Assembly (NCBI GenBank): GCA_030064795.1
Contig: JASJEI010000004.1
Location: 1 to 64,000 of the forward strand
Length of the DNA stretch: 64,000 nt
Direction of reading: 5' to 3'
DNA from: Pleurocapsa sp. MO_226.B13
GTDB lineage: Bacteria > Cyanobacteriota > Cyanobacteriia > Cyanobacteriales > Xenococcaceae
Shown piece after piece: positions 35,833 through 44,092 of this stretch; within the stretch, counting starts at the first letter, position 1, and every line of letters starts with the position of its first letter. The position numbers and the translations under genes are program-made. Under the pieces are notes generated by a model. It was not told the DNA's origin. It saw only the letters and a program-made list of their open reading frames with translations, and ran no database searches.

Positions 35833-38079
35833 ATGTCTCATCCTCTCTATGTAGCTTTTGTTTGGCATCAGCATCAGCCTTTGTATAAGTCAAGAGAAAC
35901 AGATTCAGATACCTGGGGACAATATCGTTTACCTTGGGTACGGTTGCACGGCACCAAAGATTATTTAGATTTAGTTTTGTTACTCGAACGTTATCCGAAA
36001 TTACATCAGACAGTCAATCTTGTGCCGTCGTTGATCTTACAGCTTGAAGACTATGCAGCAGGAGAAGCGATCGATCCTTACTTAGCACTAGCTTTGACTC
36101 CAGAGACTCAATTAAAGCAAAAAGGTAAACAGTATATTATCCAGCATTTCTTTGATAGCTATTACCATACTTTAGTAGAACCCCATCCCCGCTATGCCGA
36201 ACTTTATCATCAGCGACAAGATAAGGGGTTTACTTGGTGTTTGGAGAATTGGACGGCACAAGACTATAGCGATCTTTTGGCTTGGCATAATTTAGCCTGG
36301 ATAGATCCGTTGTTTTGGGATGATGCTGAGATTGCACAGTGGCTCAAACAGGGTAAAAACTTTAGCTTAAGCGATCGCCAGAGGATCTATTCTAAACAGC
36401 GGGAGATTATCAGACGGATTATTCCTCAACATAAAAAAATGCAGGATAACGGGCAGTTAGAAATTATGACTACGCCCTATACCCATCCAATTTTGCCTTT
36501 GTTAGCAGATACCAATGCAGGGCGAGTGGCTGTAGCCGAAATGACGCTACCACCACGGCGTTTTCAGTGGGCAGAAGATATTCCCCGTCATCTCAGTATT
36601 GCTTGGGAAATGTATTTAGACCGTTTTCAACAAGAACCCTGGGGTTTGTGGCCCTCAGAACAGTCCGTCAGCCCAGAAATACTGCCCTATATCAGCCAAC
36701 AAGGGTTTAAGTGGATTTGTTCCGATGAGGCGGTTTTGGGCTGGAGTATGCATCATTTTTTCCATCGCGATGAGGCGGGAAATGTTTCCGAACCAGAATT
36801 ACTTTATCGTCCCTATCGTCTAGAAACCGAACATGGCGATCTGGCAATTGTCTTTCGCGATCATCGTCTCTCCGATCTGATTGGCTTTACCTATAGCGGA
36901 ATGACTCCCCGCAAAGCAGCAGCAGACTTAATTGGACATTTAGAAGCGATCGCCCGTTCTCTCAAATCTCATCAAGAAGATTCCGATACTGCCTTGGAAC
37001 AGCCCTGGTTGGTGACTATTGCTTTGGATGGCGAAAACTGTTGGGAATATTATCCCCGGGACGGAATGCCCTTTCTAGAGGCTTTATATGAAAGATTGAG
37101 TAAAGATGAAGATATCAAGCTAGTAACGGTGAAAGAATTTATCAAACAGTTTCCTCCCACAAAAACTATCCCCGCAGCCAAACTGCACAGCGGTTCGTGG
37201 GTGGATGGTAGCTTTACGACTTGGATCGGCGATCCTGTGAAAAATCGTGCTTGGGATCTCTTAACCGAAGCCAGAGAAACTTTAGCCAGACATCCAGAAG
37301 CAACAGAAGAAAATAATCCCGAAGTTTGGGAAGCTTTATATGCTGCGGAGGGTTCGGATTGGTTTTGGTGGTTTGGAGAAGGACATTCTTCCAACCAAGA
37401 TGAAATGTTTGACCGACTATTCCGCGAGCATCTTTGTGCCATCTATCATGCCCTAAACGAGCCAATTCCCCAAAATCTCGCTCGACCAGTCGATAAACAC
37501 GAATTCAAAGGCGATCGCCTTCCCCAAACCTTTATTCATCCAATTATCAACGGTATTGGTGACGAGCAAGACTGGGATCGAGCGGGTAAAATCGAAATCG
37601 GTCGGGCAAGAGGCACGATGCACCGTAATAGCTTGGTACAGCGATTATTTTATGGTTTAGACCACCTCAATTTTTATCTGCGCTTGGATTTTAAGCCAGG
37701 AGTTCAACCAGGAAAAGACCTACCTGGGGAATTACATCTGTTGTGGTACTATCCCCAGATTCCCAATCACAATAGCCCCGCACCAGTCGCCTATTTACCC
37801 GATGAAGCTCCTTTAAATTATTATTTCCACCATCATCTAGGGATAAATTTAATTACCGAATCAGTCTGGTTACAGGAGGCTCAAGAATACGGTCAATGGC
37901 ATATTCGCGCCTGTCGTTCGGAAGCTGTGTTCGATCGCTGTTTGGAAATTGCCGTTCCTTGGGCAGATCTGCACATCGAGCCCGACTATCCTCTAGAAAT
38001 ACTGGCAATACTTGCCGACCATGGCGAATATCGCGGATATGTTCCCGAAGATAAATTTATTAGACTACAAGCACCGTAG
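35833..38079 (+). CDS. Glycoside hydrolase family 57 (alpha-glucan enzyme)
   Basis: The gene encodes 748 aa from ATG at 35833; an upstream in-frame TTG at 35815 is less likely. The N-terminus LYVAFVWHQHQPLYK is the first GH57 conserved region. Later come LEIMTTPYTHPILPLL, GLWPSEQSVSPE (nucleophile Glu region) and WLVTIALDGENCWEYY (acid Asp region). GH57 enzymes hydrolyse or branch alpha-1,4-glucans. The C-terminal 200 residues form an all-beta domain. It probably acts on storage glycogen in the cytoplasm. Confidence 0.9.
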   Translation: MSHPLYVAFVWHQHQPLYKSRETDSDTWGQYRLPWVRLHGTKDYLDLVLLLERYPKLHQTVNLVPSLILQLEDYAAGEAIDPYLALALTPETQLKQKGKQYIIQHFFDSYYHTLVEPHPRYAELYHQRQDKGFTWCLENWTAQDYSDLLAWHNLAWIDPLFWDDAEIAQWLKQGKNFSLSDRQRIYSKQREIIRRIIPQHKKMQDNGQLEIMTTPYTHPILPLLADTNAGRVAVAEMTLPPRRFQWAEDIPRHLSIAWEMYLDRFQQEPWGLWPSEQSVSPEILPYISQQGFKWICSDEAVLGWSMHHFFHRDEAGNVSEPELLYRPYRLETEHGDLAIVFRDHRLSDLIGFTYSGMTPRKAAADLIGHLEAIARSLKSHQEDSDTALEQPWLVTIALDGENCWEYYPRDGMPFLEALYERLSKDEDIKLVTVKEFIKQFPPTKTIPAAKLHSGSWVDGSFTTWIGDPVKNRAWDLLTEARETLARHPEATEENNPEVWEALYAAEGSDWFWWFGEGHSSNQDEMFDRLFREHLCAIYHALNEPIPQNLARPVDKHEFKGDRLPQTFIHPIINGIGDEQDWDRAGKIEIGRARGTMHRNSLVQRLFYGLDHLNFYLRLDFKPGVQPGKDLPGELHLLWYYPQIPNHNSPAPVAYLPDEAPLNYYFHHHLGINLITESVWLQEAQEYGQWHIRACRSEAVFDRCLEIAVPWADLHIEPDYPLEILAILADHGEYRGYVPEDKFIRLQAP

Positions 38080-38172
38080 GATTGCTGCGCTTGAGGAATG
38101 AGGAACGAGGAACGAGGAAGTAGGAAATACAACTAACTACTAACCACTAACAACTAATGACTAATTACTGAT

Positions 38173-38207
38173 AACTCCGAATTCCGAATTCCGAACTCCG
38201 AACTCTT
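38173..38207. repeat. Heptanucleotide tandem repeat upstream of dapL
   Basis: Five units (AACTCCG, two AATTCCG, AACTCCG and AACTCTT) occur. It is preceded by a looser run of ACTAACA-like units (38129-38160) and ends about 59 bp before the preferred dapL start. Confidence 0.9.
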
Positions 38208-38265
38208 TATTTATTAACTCGCCAGATAACAGTAAACTCGATAAATGGCGTTTGTAGCAAAAACT

Positions 38266-39498
38266 ATGGCAACAATTAACGATAATTATCTCAAACTCAA
38301 AGCGGGATATCTCTTCCCTGAAATTGCAAGAAGAGTTAGTGCATATGCAGCGGATAATCCCGATGCACCAATTATTAAACTAGGTATTGGCGATGTCACC
38401 GAACCCTTACCTACTGCTTGTCGCGAGGCAATTATTGCAGCGACTCATGAAATGGGCGATCGCGCTACTTTTAAAGGCTATGGCCCCGAACAGGGATATT
38501 TGTGGTTGAGAGATAAAATTGCCCAACATGACTTTCAATCTCGTGGTTGTGAGATTGATGCTTCGGAAATCTTTATCTCCGACGGTTCTAAGTGCGATTG
38601 CGGTAATATCCTCGATATTTTTGGTAAGGATAATAAGATTGCCGTTACCGATCCTGTTTATCCTGTATATGTTGATACTAACGTCATGGCAGGACATACA
38701 GGAGAATCTGTAGATGGTAAGTATGAAGGTTTAGTTTATTTACCGATTACCGCAGACAATAACTTTACTGCCGAAATTCCTAGCGAAAAGGTAGATTTAA
38801 TTTATCTTTGTTTTCCCAATAATCCTACAGGGGCAACTGCAACTAAAGAACACCTCCAAGCCTGGGTAGATTATGCCAAACAACACGGCTCGTTAATTCT
38901 GTTTGATGCAGCCTATGAAGCCTTTATTACCGACCCCAGTCTGCCTCACTCTATTTATGAAATCGAAGGGGCAAAAGACTGTGCGATCGAATTTCGTTCT
39001 TTTTCTAAAAATGCTGGTTTTACGGGTACTCGTTGCGCCTTTACCGTTGTTCCCCAAAACCTAACGGGCAAAGCGAGTGATGGTTCGGATGTTAAGCTAT
39101 GGCAACTCTGGAATCGTCGTCAAGCCACTAAATTTAACGGTGTATCTTATATCGTTCAACGGGGTGCAGAGGCGGTTTATTCGGAAGCAGGACAGGCACA
39201 AACCAAAGAATTAATTAATTTTTACCTGGAAAATGCCAAAATTATCCGCGAACAGTTAACCACAGCAGGAATTCAAGTCTATGGCGGGACAAATGCCCCC
39301 TATGTTTGGGTCAAAACTCCCGATGGACTCTCTAGTTGGGATTTCTTTGATAAATTACTATTAAACTGCAACGTAGTTGGAACGCCTGGATCTGGTTTCG
39401 GTGCAGCAGGAGAAGGCTATTTCCGTATTTCGGCGTTTAATAGTCGGGATAATGTCAACGAGGCAATGAAACGGATTACCGAAAAGTTTCAAGTTTAA
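38266..39498 (+). CDS. dapL: LL-diaminopimelate aminotransferase
   Basis: The gene encodes 410 aa from the ATG at 38266 ([12 protein letters not shown]), which matches the family length; the upstream in-frame ATG at 38245 would add seven residues. The PLP lysine lies in [16 protein letters not shown]. Substrate and cofactor segments [24 protein letters not shown] and [12 protein letters not shown] are conserved. It makes LL-diaminopimelate from tetrahydrodipicolinate in one step for lysine and peptidoglycan, the usual cyanobacterial route. Confidence 0.96.
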   Translation: MATINDNYLKLKAGYLFPEIARRVSAYAADNPDAPIIKLGIGDVTEPLPTACREAIIAATHEMGDRATFKGYGPEQGYLWLRDKIAQHDFQSRGCEIDASEIFISDGSKCDCGNILDIFGKDNKIAVTDPVYPVYVDTNVMAGHTGESVDGKYEGLVYLPITADNNFTAEIPSEKVDLIYLCFPNNPTGATATKEHLQAWVDYAKQHGSLILFDAAYEAFITDPSLPHSIYEIEGAKDCAIEFRSFSKNAGFTGTRCAFTVVPQNLTGKASDGSDVKLWQLWNRRQATKFNGVSYIVQRGAEAVYSEAGQAQTKELINFYLENAKIIREQLTTAGIQVYGGTNAPYVWVKTPDGLSSWDFFDKLLLNCNVVGTPGSGFGAAGEGYFRISAFNSRDNVNEAMKRITEKFQV

Positions 39499-40011
39499 CT
39501 TGAGTCAAAGCATTGGGTAAGCAATATAATTTGGACTAATAAACAGCAAAATCTAGTCGTTTATTACGCTCTTCAATTGAATGAAGCTCATAAATTATTG
39601 ATTTTTAAGTTAGGGGTCAGTAAGGCTTGAGCTTTTTGCATTATTTAATAATACATATCCAGTGCGAATTTTCAGGCAAATTAAAAATTGCTTCTTTTGG
39701 CTAAATTCAGCTTGGCGATCGTCATGGTTGGAAAGATCCAATGGTTATTTTTAGGCTTATTAATTGAATTTTCAACTGTGTATCGTATCGTCAAGCTAGG
39801 CAGCTTAAAGAAGGGGTGTTATGAGGAGATTTATCTAATAACCCCGCTTGATATATATGTGCCTAGCATCTTAGATGAGTCAAAATGCTTTAGCAAAAGC
39901 GATCGCCCTATTCATATGACTGCTATAAACTAGAAAGAGAGCCTTGAGAATACAAAAATCCCAAAGACTCCCTAAAATAAAACCTAATAGCAGTATGAAG
40001 CTATAACACTC
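39499..40011. other. Spacer with HigA-like fragment
   Basis: This 513-bp region follows dapL and has no intact gene. A 25-bp stretch at 39874-39898 is identical to part of the higA gene at 41708-41732. A frame at 39688-39933 lacks family features. A HIP1 site is present near 39899. Confidence 0.5.
39875..39919 (+). pseudogene. Internal fragment of a HigA-like antitoxin
   Basis: The sequence reads MSQNALAKAIALFI then stop. The first eight residues and 25 bp are identical to the DNA-binding helix start of HigA at 41637-41933. The rest is lost. Confidence 0.6.
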
Positions 40012-40311
40012 ATGACTAATGGAGCAAATAATAGCGATCGCCAGTTCTAATTCTCCTGCTATTCAAGCGATGATCGAACAACAAGCTACAGATCGCCTGA
40101 AAAGAGAAGAAGAAAAAGCAGAGAACGAAAGCAGGATCGGATTGCTTGAAGAAACTCAAATAGATCTAGCTAGAACTTGTTCTGGTGTAGTTAGGTTACT
40201 TGCTGCAATGGACGAAGATAAGCCTGACGGCATGGCTTCGCTTACCGACCAACAATCTTACGTAGGTTAATGACAATTGAAGATCGGGTAGATCGTATTC
40301 TGGAAAGATAA
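40012..40311 (+). pseudogene. Broken paralogue of the 9733-10065 coiled-coil gene
   Basis: The ATG at 40012 gives MTNGANNSD, matching MTNSSNRLD of the intact gene. About 15-20 codons are then missing and the frame shifts to a segment matching SNS(R/P)AIQAM(M/I)EQ and ATDRL, ending AAMDED. A 26-bp insertion at 40220-40245 shifts the frame again. After it the sequence reads RPTILRRLMTIEDRVDRIL then ER-stop at 40311, matching the paralogue's C-terminus. The gene is therefore broken at least twice. Confidence 0.85.
40220..40245 (+). repeat. 26-bp interspersed element inserted in a coding sequence
   Basis: The insert starts AAGCCTGACGGCATGGCTTC and ends GCTTAC. Removing it restores the frame GAC GAA GAT CGA CCA (DEDRP), as in the intact paralogue. 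A second copy in the opposite orientation lies at 42182-42206. Both lie between GAT and CG. Confidence 0.85.
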
Positions 40312-40460
40312 TAAATTTTAAATATGAAAAGCGATCGCAATATCTAATCCAAAATAAACAATAAACAGCGATCTCTCTATCCTCCAATTTATACAATTGA
40401 AACTATAGTTACTCAAATAGGAATATAATACGGGAAAATATTACATTTTGAGTAACGCAA

Positions 40461-40820
40461 ATGAATTTTGAAGAAATAGATAGAATACTCAATCGAATGC
40501 TTGAAGTCCAGCAAGATATTCAAGTTCGTCAACTACAAAACACCGATGCTATTGCCAGATTAACGGAAAGACAAGAAATAATCAGTCAGCAGCAAGAAAA
40601 AATTAGCGAACAACAAGAGAAAAATACTCATGCGATCGCTCTTTTAACCGAAAATATTGAAAACCTCAATGTTGTTAGTCAAAGACATCAAGATAGACTA
40701 ACTAATTTGTATAGCTATCAACAATCAGCAGATACAGACAGACTGAATTTATTGCAAGGATTAAATGATATCAAACGCAAACTTATTAGCATTGAGGAGA
40801 GATTGGATAATGCGGGGTAA
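40461..40820 (+). CDS. Small coiled-coil protein
   Basis: The gene encodes 119 aa, charged and Gln-rich, with continuous heptads (QEIISQQQEKISEQQEKNTH). It has no membrane or signal segment. It belongs to the same general kind as the 9733-10065 protein but without clear pairwise identity. The next small gene overlaps its end by 11 bp, so the two are translationally coupled. Confidence 0.65.
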   Translation: MNFEEIDRILNRMLEVQQDIQVRQLQNTDAIARLTERQEIISQQQEKISEQQEKNTHAIALLTENIENLNVVSQRHQDRLTNLYSYQQSADTDRLNLLQGLNDIKRKLISIEERLDNAG

Positions 40821-40971
40821 GAATTACGTTCGTCTGGGTAAAACTAAATTAGTCAGAATTCCTCAAGGTTTAGAAGATTGGGTGAAAAAGATTGGTCGTG
40901 AATTAGATACGAAAGAGAATCCACAGGAAATTATGGATTTGTTATTGGAAATTGCCACTAGGACTAAATAA
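40810..40971 (+). CDS. Small conserved-looking protein (53 aa)
   Basis: The gene starts at the ATG inside the end of the coiled-coil gene (11-bp overlap, different frame). It encodes a basic N-terminus (MRGKNYVRLGKTKLVRIP) then an acidic amphipathic helix (ENPQEIMDLLLEIATRTK). It is too short for a domain call. The layout resembles a small adaptor translated by coupling. Confidence 0.5.
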   Translation: MRGKNYVRLGKTKLVRIPQGLEDWVKKIGRELDTKENPQEIMDLLLEIATRTK

Positions 40972-40973
40972 CA

Positions 40974-41280
40974 GGCGATCGCTCTACCTTTGAATTTCCA
41001 TCAATGAGATTGCTTTACCATCCAATTTACACAAACAAGATCGCTCTATCTCTTCAATACCTACAAAAGCGATCGCCTTACTCTTTAATTCCTATTAGTG
41101 CAATTTTTTAAGGAAAATAACGATAAAACTCTTTTCTATGAAGTACCCGCATCATTTCTATGCGATCGCCTTACTCTTCAATCTATACAAAGAGCGATCA
41201 TTATAGCCTTCAAATTCTATCAGTGCGATCGCTTTACTCTTCAAATGCCATAAGTGCGATCGCAAAATTTCTCACTTTAA
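40974..41280. repeat. Degenerate 31-33 bp tandem repeat centred on HIP1
   Basis: About eight imperfect units follow one another. Each has a GCGATCGC-like core, then TTACTCTTCAAT-like sequence, then ATCARTGC- or TACAAAA-like ends. The clearest units begin near 40974, 41071, 41161 and 41224. Single units recur near 42149 and 10128. The region is non-coding. Confidence 0.65.
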
Positions 41281-41322
41281 AGTTATACTTGATACGTATA
41301 GCGTACAAGACAGCCCAATGCT

Positions 41323-41604
41323 GTGATCAAATCTTTTAAATGCAAAGAAACCAAACGTATTTGGAGTGGTCGTCGTTCGTCTAAACTACCAGAAAGTATT
41401 CAAAACAAAGCTTTGAGGAAATTACGTCAACTAGATGCAGCGCAAACCATTACAGATTTACGCAATCCTCCAGGTAATAAATTAGAAGCATTGAAGGGAG
41501 ATAGAAAAGGACAATACAGTATTAGAATAGATCGCCAGTGGCGAATTTGTTTTATTTGGAATGATGGCAAGGCAATTGGTGTAGAAATTGTTGATTATCA
41601 TTAA
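41323..41604 (+). CDS. higB: HigB/RelE-type toxin
   Basis: The gene encodes 93 aa from a GTG start. The motifs KLRQLDAAQTITDLRNPPGN, LEALKGDRKGQYSIRI and RQWRICFIW are diagnostic for the HigB branch of RelE toxins, which cleave mRNA on ribosomes. The toxin precedes the antitoxin, the typical higBA order. Confidence 0.95.
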   Translation: MIKSFKCKETKRIWSGRRSSKLPESIQNKALRKLRQLDAAQTITDLRNPPGNKLEALKGDRKGQYSIRIDRQWRICFIWNDGKAIGVEIVDYH

Positions 41605-41636
41605 TTTTTATTTAAGTCGTAGAAAATATCAAGTTT

Positions 41637-41933
41637 ATGAATGAACAACCATTACATAATCCTAAAGTAGGTGAAATTCTTAAAGAAGAGTTTTTAGAAG
41701 AAATTGGGATGAGTCAAAATGCTTTAGCAAAATCTATCCGCGTACCATCTAATAGAATTCATGCCATAGTTAATGGTACGCGAAGAGTTACGGCAGACAC
41801 TGATTTAAGATTGTGTCGTTTTTTTGGGTTAAATGACGGATATTTTCTTCGATTGCAAAATGCATATGAACTTATGGAAGCAAAGCGTAATTTAGGAGAA
41901 GTTCTAGCAGAAATTCATCCCTATGCTTCGTAG
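41637..41933 (+). CDS. higA: HigA-type HTH antitoxin
   Basis: The gene encodes 98 aa. The helix-turn-helix is seen in MSQNALAKSIRVPSNRIHAI, with VNGTRRVTADTDLRLCRFFG following, as in VapI/HigA proteins. It neutralises the HigB toxin encoded 32 bp upstream and represses the operon. Confidence 0.95.
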   Translation: MNEQPLHNPKVGEILKEEFLEEIGMSQNALAKSIRVPSNRIHAIVNGTRRVTADTDLRLCRFFGLNDGYFLRLQNAYELMEAKRNLGEVLAEIHPYAS

Positions 41934-41987
41934 ATTTTATTAATGCGATCGCTTGATTTAGTGTCCCTTAAAATATAAAAGTGATAG

Positions 41988-42134
41988 AAAACCCTAATAA
42001 ATCAATCTAAGGTTGTTTGGATTCGGATTGGTAATTGTACGACTGAGGATATTGAATTTCTAATTCGATCTAATATAAAGGAAATAGAGAATTTTTACAG
42101 AGAATCAAATCTAGGAATTTTAATACTTTCATAA
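41988..42134 (+). pseudogene. 3' fragment of a DUF5615 toxin gene
   Basis: After a stop at 41985 the frame reads KVVWIRIGNCTTEDIEFLIR, then SNIKEIENFYRESNLGILIL and a stop. This matches the C-terminal end of DUF5615 PIN-like proteins (V-W-L/I-R-L/I-G-N-C-T/S-T). The N-terminal catalytic half is missing. Confidence 0.7.
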
Positions 42135-42181
42135 TATGCTCAACACATGTGATCGCCTTACTCTTCAATTTTCATCAATGC

Positions 42182-42206
42182 GTAGCGAAGCTATGCCGTC
42201 AGGCTT
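42182..42206 (-). repeat. Second copy of the 24-26 bp element, in a HIP1-like site
   Basis: On the minus strand it reads GGCGAT, then AAGCCTGACGGCATAGCTTC GCTA, then CGCAT. Removing the insert leaves GGCGATCGCAT, which contains an intact HIP1 site of a tandem-repeat-like unit. It differs by a few bases from 40220-40245. Confidence 0.8.
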
Positions 42207-42308
42207 ATCGCCCTAATCTTCATATTCTAAGAAAATGATCGCACAATATTTATTCTTGATGTACGCAATTTCTCTCTTTTAAGTATTTTCTTTTTCATTA
42301 TATCGAAC

Positions 42309-42710
42309 TTAATCGCGACCAAATAAGAACTCGATTGTTTGGTCGTTGATAGCTTTGATATTTTCTTTTCTTAGTTGTCTGAACTTTTCTTGATTCTCCT
42401 GTTGTTTTTTCTTATTCTCCTGTCGTTTGTTTTCGTATTCATTTCTAAAGCTACTCAGTCCTCGACCAACTGGCGCATTCTTAACATCAGGTGGAGCTTC
42501 CATGGCAGCCTCTTTCATTACTGCTTCGTTAACGTATATAGGACTGTTATTGATTAATGCTAAAGCGATCGCATCACTAGGTCGTGCATCTATTTCTTTA
42601 ACCTGACTGTTACAACCCAAAGAGGCTATGGCGTAATAAATATCTTTTTCCAAAGATTCAATCCGAATAGATTTTAATTTTAGATTGGCAGCCTCCAACA
42701 TATTGGACAT
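42309..42710 (-). pseudogene. C-terminal part of a DUF151 (bifunctional nuclease) gene
   Basis: The frame reads from SNMLEAANLKLKSIRIESL through VKEIDARPSDAIALAL, the conserved second half of DUF151. It continues into a coiled-coil tail (RQENKKKQQENQEKFRQL) of about 50 residues. The first half of the domain, including the LPIW(V/I)G region, is missing. The frame is cut precisely where the IS4-type transposase end begins. A short ATG-started product is possible but would lack half the fold. Confidence 0.8.
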
Positions 42711-42718
42711 AAATTGAA

Positions 42719-43440
42719 GCTAAGTACAGGACAAAAATTCAAGGGAGTGAAGAAACTGGTCATGTTTCAAATCTAAATCAGTGACAATGGCGCGTAAATA
42801 GTCAAAACCTAACACGAAAAATACTTTTAGCTTGAAGACCATGCTTTTTCACTTTGATTGGATGATTTTGATGCAGCCACTCTCCAGTTTTGACCGCCCG
42901 TGCCGCGAGCTAATGCCATGAGAGCGACTAGCTTGCTTAATCGTTTAGCATCAGTAAAATGGGTTGATTCGAGACAAAATCCTCTGGTGGGCGAACATTC
43001 GCGCGCAAGGTTTCAATTCCCCATCTTGCCCCATAATCAGCAATCATGGTGGTGGGAGAATCCGAAGAAATAACAATCAATAATTCACCATCGTCATTGG
43101 GTAACCCAGGGACATAAACCGAACGACCCCTTTCCCCAGGGACCACCAGATAGAACTTGACTTTGACACCCGTTGAAGATGAGCAAAAACAACTGATGCT
43201 CTGAGTTTTTGTTTACCATCGCTAATTTGATCGCCCTCGGCGTATTCGAGGGTCGAAATCGAATTTGCGGTTCAATCAGAAGATAGGTAAGCCATTGTTT
43301 ACCGACAAATTCACGGTCACCGCAAATATAAGCTATTTGAGCATCAGGAAAAATTTTGTCAAAGCGAGGGAGTAAATCCATTCGTTCCTCACTGTGGGAA
43401 TTGCCCTTTTTCTCTAACATTTCCCAGATTATTGGAATAA
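42719..43440 (-). mobile_element. Decayed IS4-family transposase
   Basis: Fragments in different minus-strand frames align with IS4-type transposases. They are PIIWEMLEKKGNSHSEER then MDLLPRFDKIF and CGDREFVGKQWLTYL (to about 43260), and DDGELLIVISSDSPTTMIAD then YGARWGIETL (43085-42990). The C-terminal end is RAIVTDLDLKH, then LHSLEFLSCT and a stop at 42719. The N-terminal third is lost and several frameshifts are present. It splits a sigma-like/DUF151 gene. Confidence 0.8.
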
Positions 43441-43454
43441 TAGACTCGTTTTCA

Positions 43455-43698
43455 AGGTAAAGCGGAAGTAATTTATCTTTTATCTGTTTTCTAGCTTTGT
43501 ATAAGCGACCTTTGACAGCAGTAACCGAACTATTTAATAGTAAAGCTTATTGCATCAACTCTTGAGCAATATCGTTCCCGCTCATCATTTTTTGAGCAAC
43601 ACGCAATGTTAGGTTTTGATAGTGTTTAGATGGCTAAATGCAGCCTTGTCACCGCTACGGGCTAAAGCTACCAATTCAGCGTCTGTTTGTTGATTCAC
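43455..43698 (-). pseudogene. N-terminal sigma-70-like fragment of the disrupted gene
   Basis: From a GTG at 43698 the minus strand reads NQQTDAELVALARSGDKAAF, then after a frameshift YQNLTLRVAQKMMSGNDIAQ, an ECF-sigma region 2 pattern. A stop and deletion follow, then LLLNSSVTAVKGRLYKARKQ, a region 4 pattern. Cyanobacteria have proteins that join such sigma-like parts to DUF151. The DUF151 tail lies 0.7 kb further on behind the IS remnant, so this was most likely one gene. Confidence 0.7.
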
Positions 43699-44092
43699 AA
43701 CTTTCTACTGATTTGAAGACAGGTCTATTTATTAGTGGTCAAAATATAACAAAAGGTTACTTTTTGTGGACTTACCAGAAAAAAAAAGTTGCGATCGCCT
43801 TACTCTCCAAACAAAATCTTTAGATAGTAAAGCTGCAAAATTGTCAAATATTTTATTATTAAGCAATATAACGGTTATTTGAAGTAAACGCTCATTAATT
43901 CTGCAAAAGTTTGTTACGTAATGTTTAATAATTGTTATCGAATTGTGTCAGATCGAGGGTTTGGCGGAATTTGAGTAACATTTTTTGATAAATATACTTT
44001 ACATAAGCTAGTTGTCTGGGGTTGGTAAAGAGCGAGCTTACCCCTTACATTCCCCGTTCAAATCGCCATTAAAAAAAGGAGAATCAAGTTAT

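Noticed and set aside
39688..39933. 81-aa plus-strand ORF after dapL
   Set aside because: No start signal or recognisable domain; it runs through the HigA fragment in the wrong frame.
40974..41280. CRISPR array
   Set aside because: Units are degenerate and directly adjacent without unique spacers, and no cas genes are in the window.
44012..44092. N-terminal extension of ChlH
   Set aside because: The ATG at 44093 has a good Shine-Dalgarno sequence and matches the family start.
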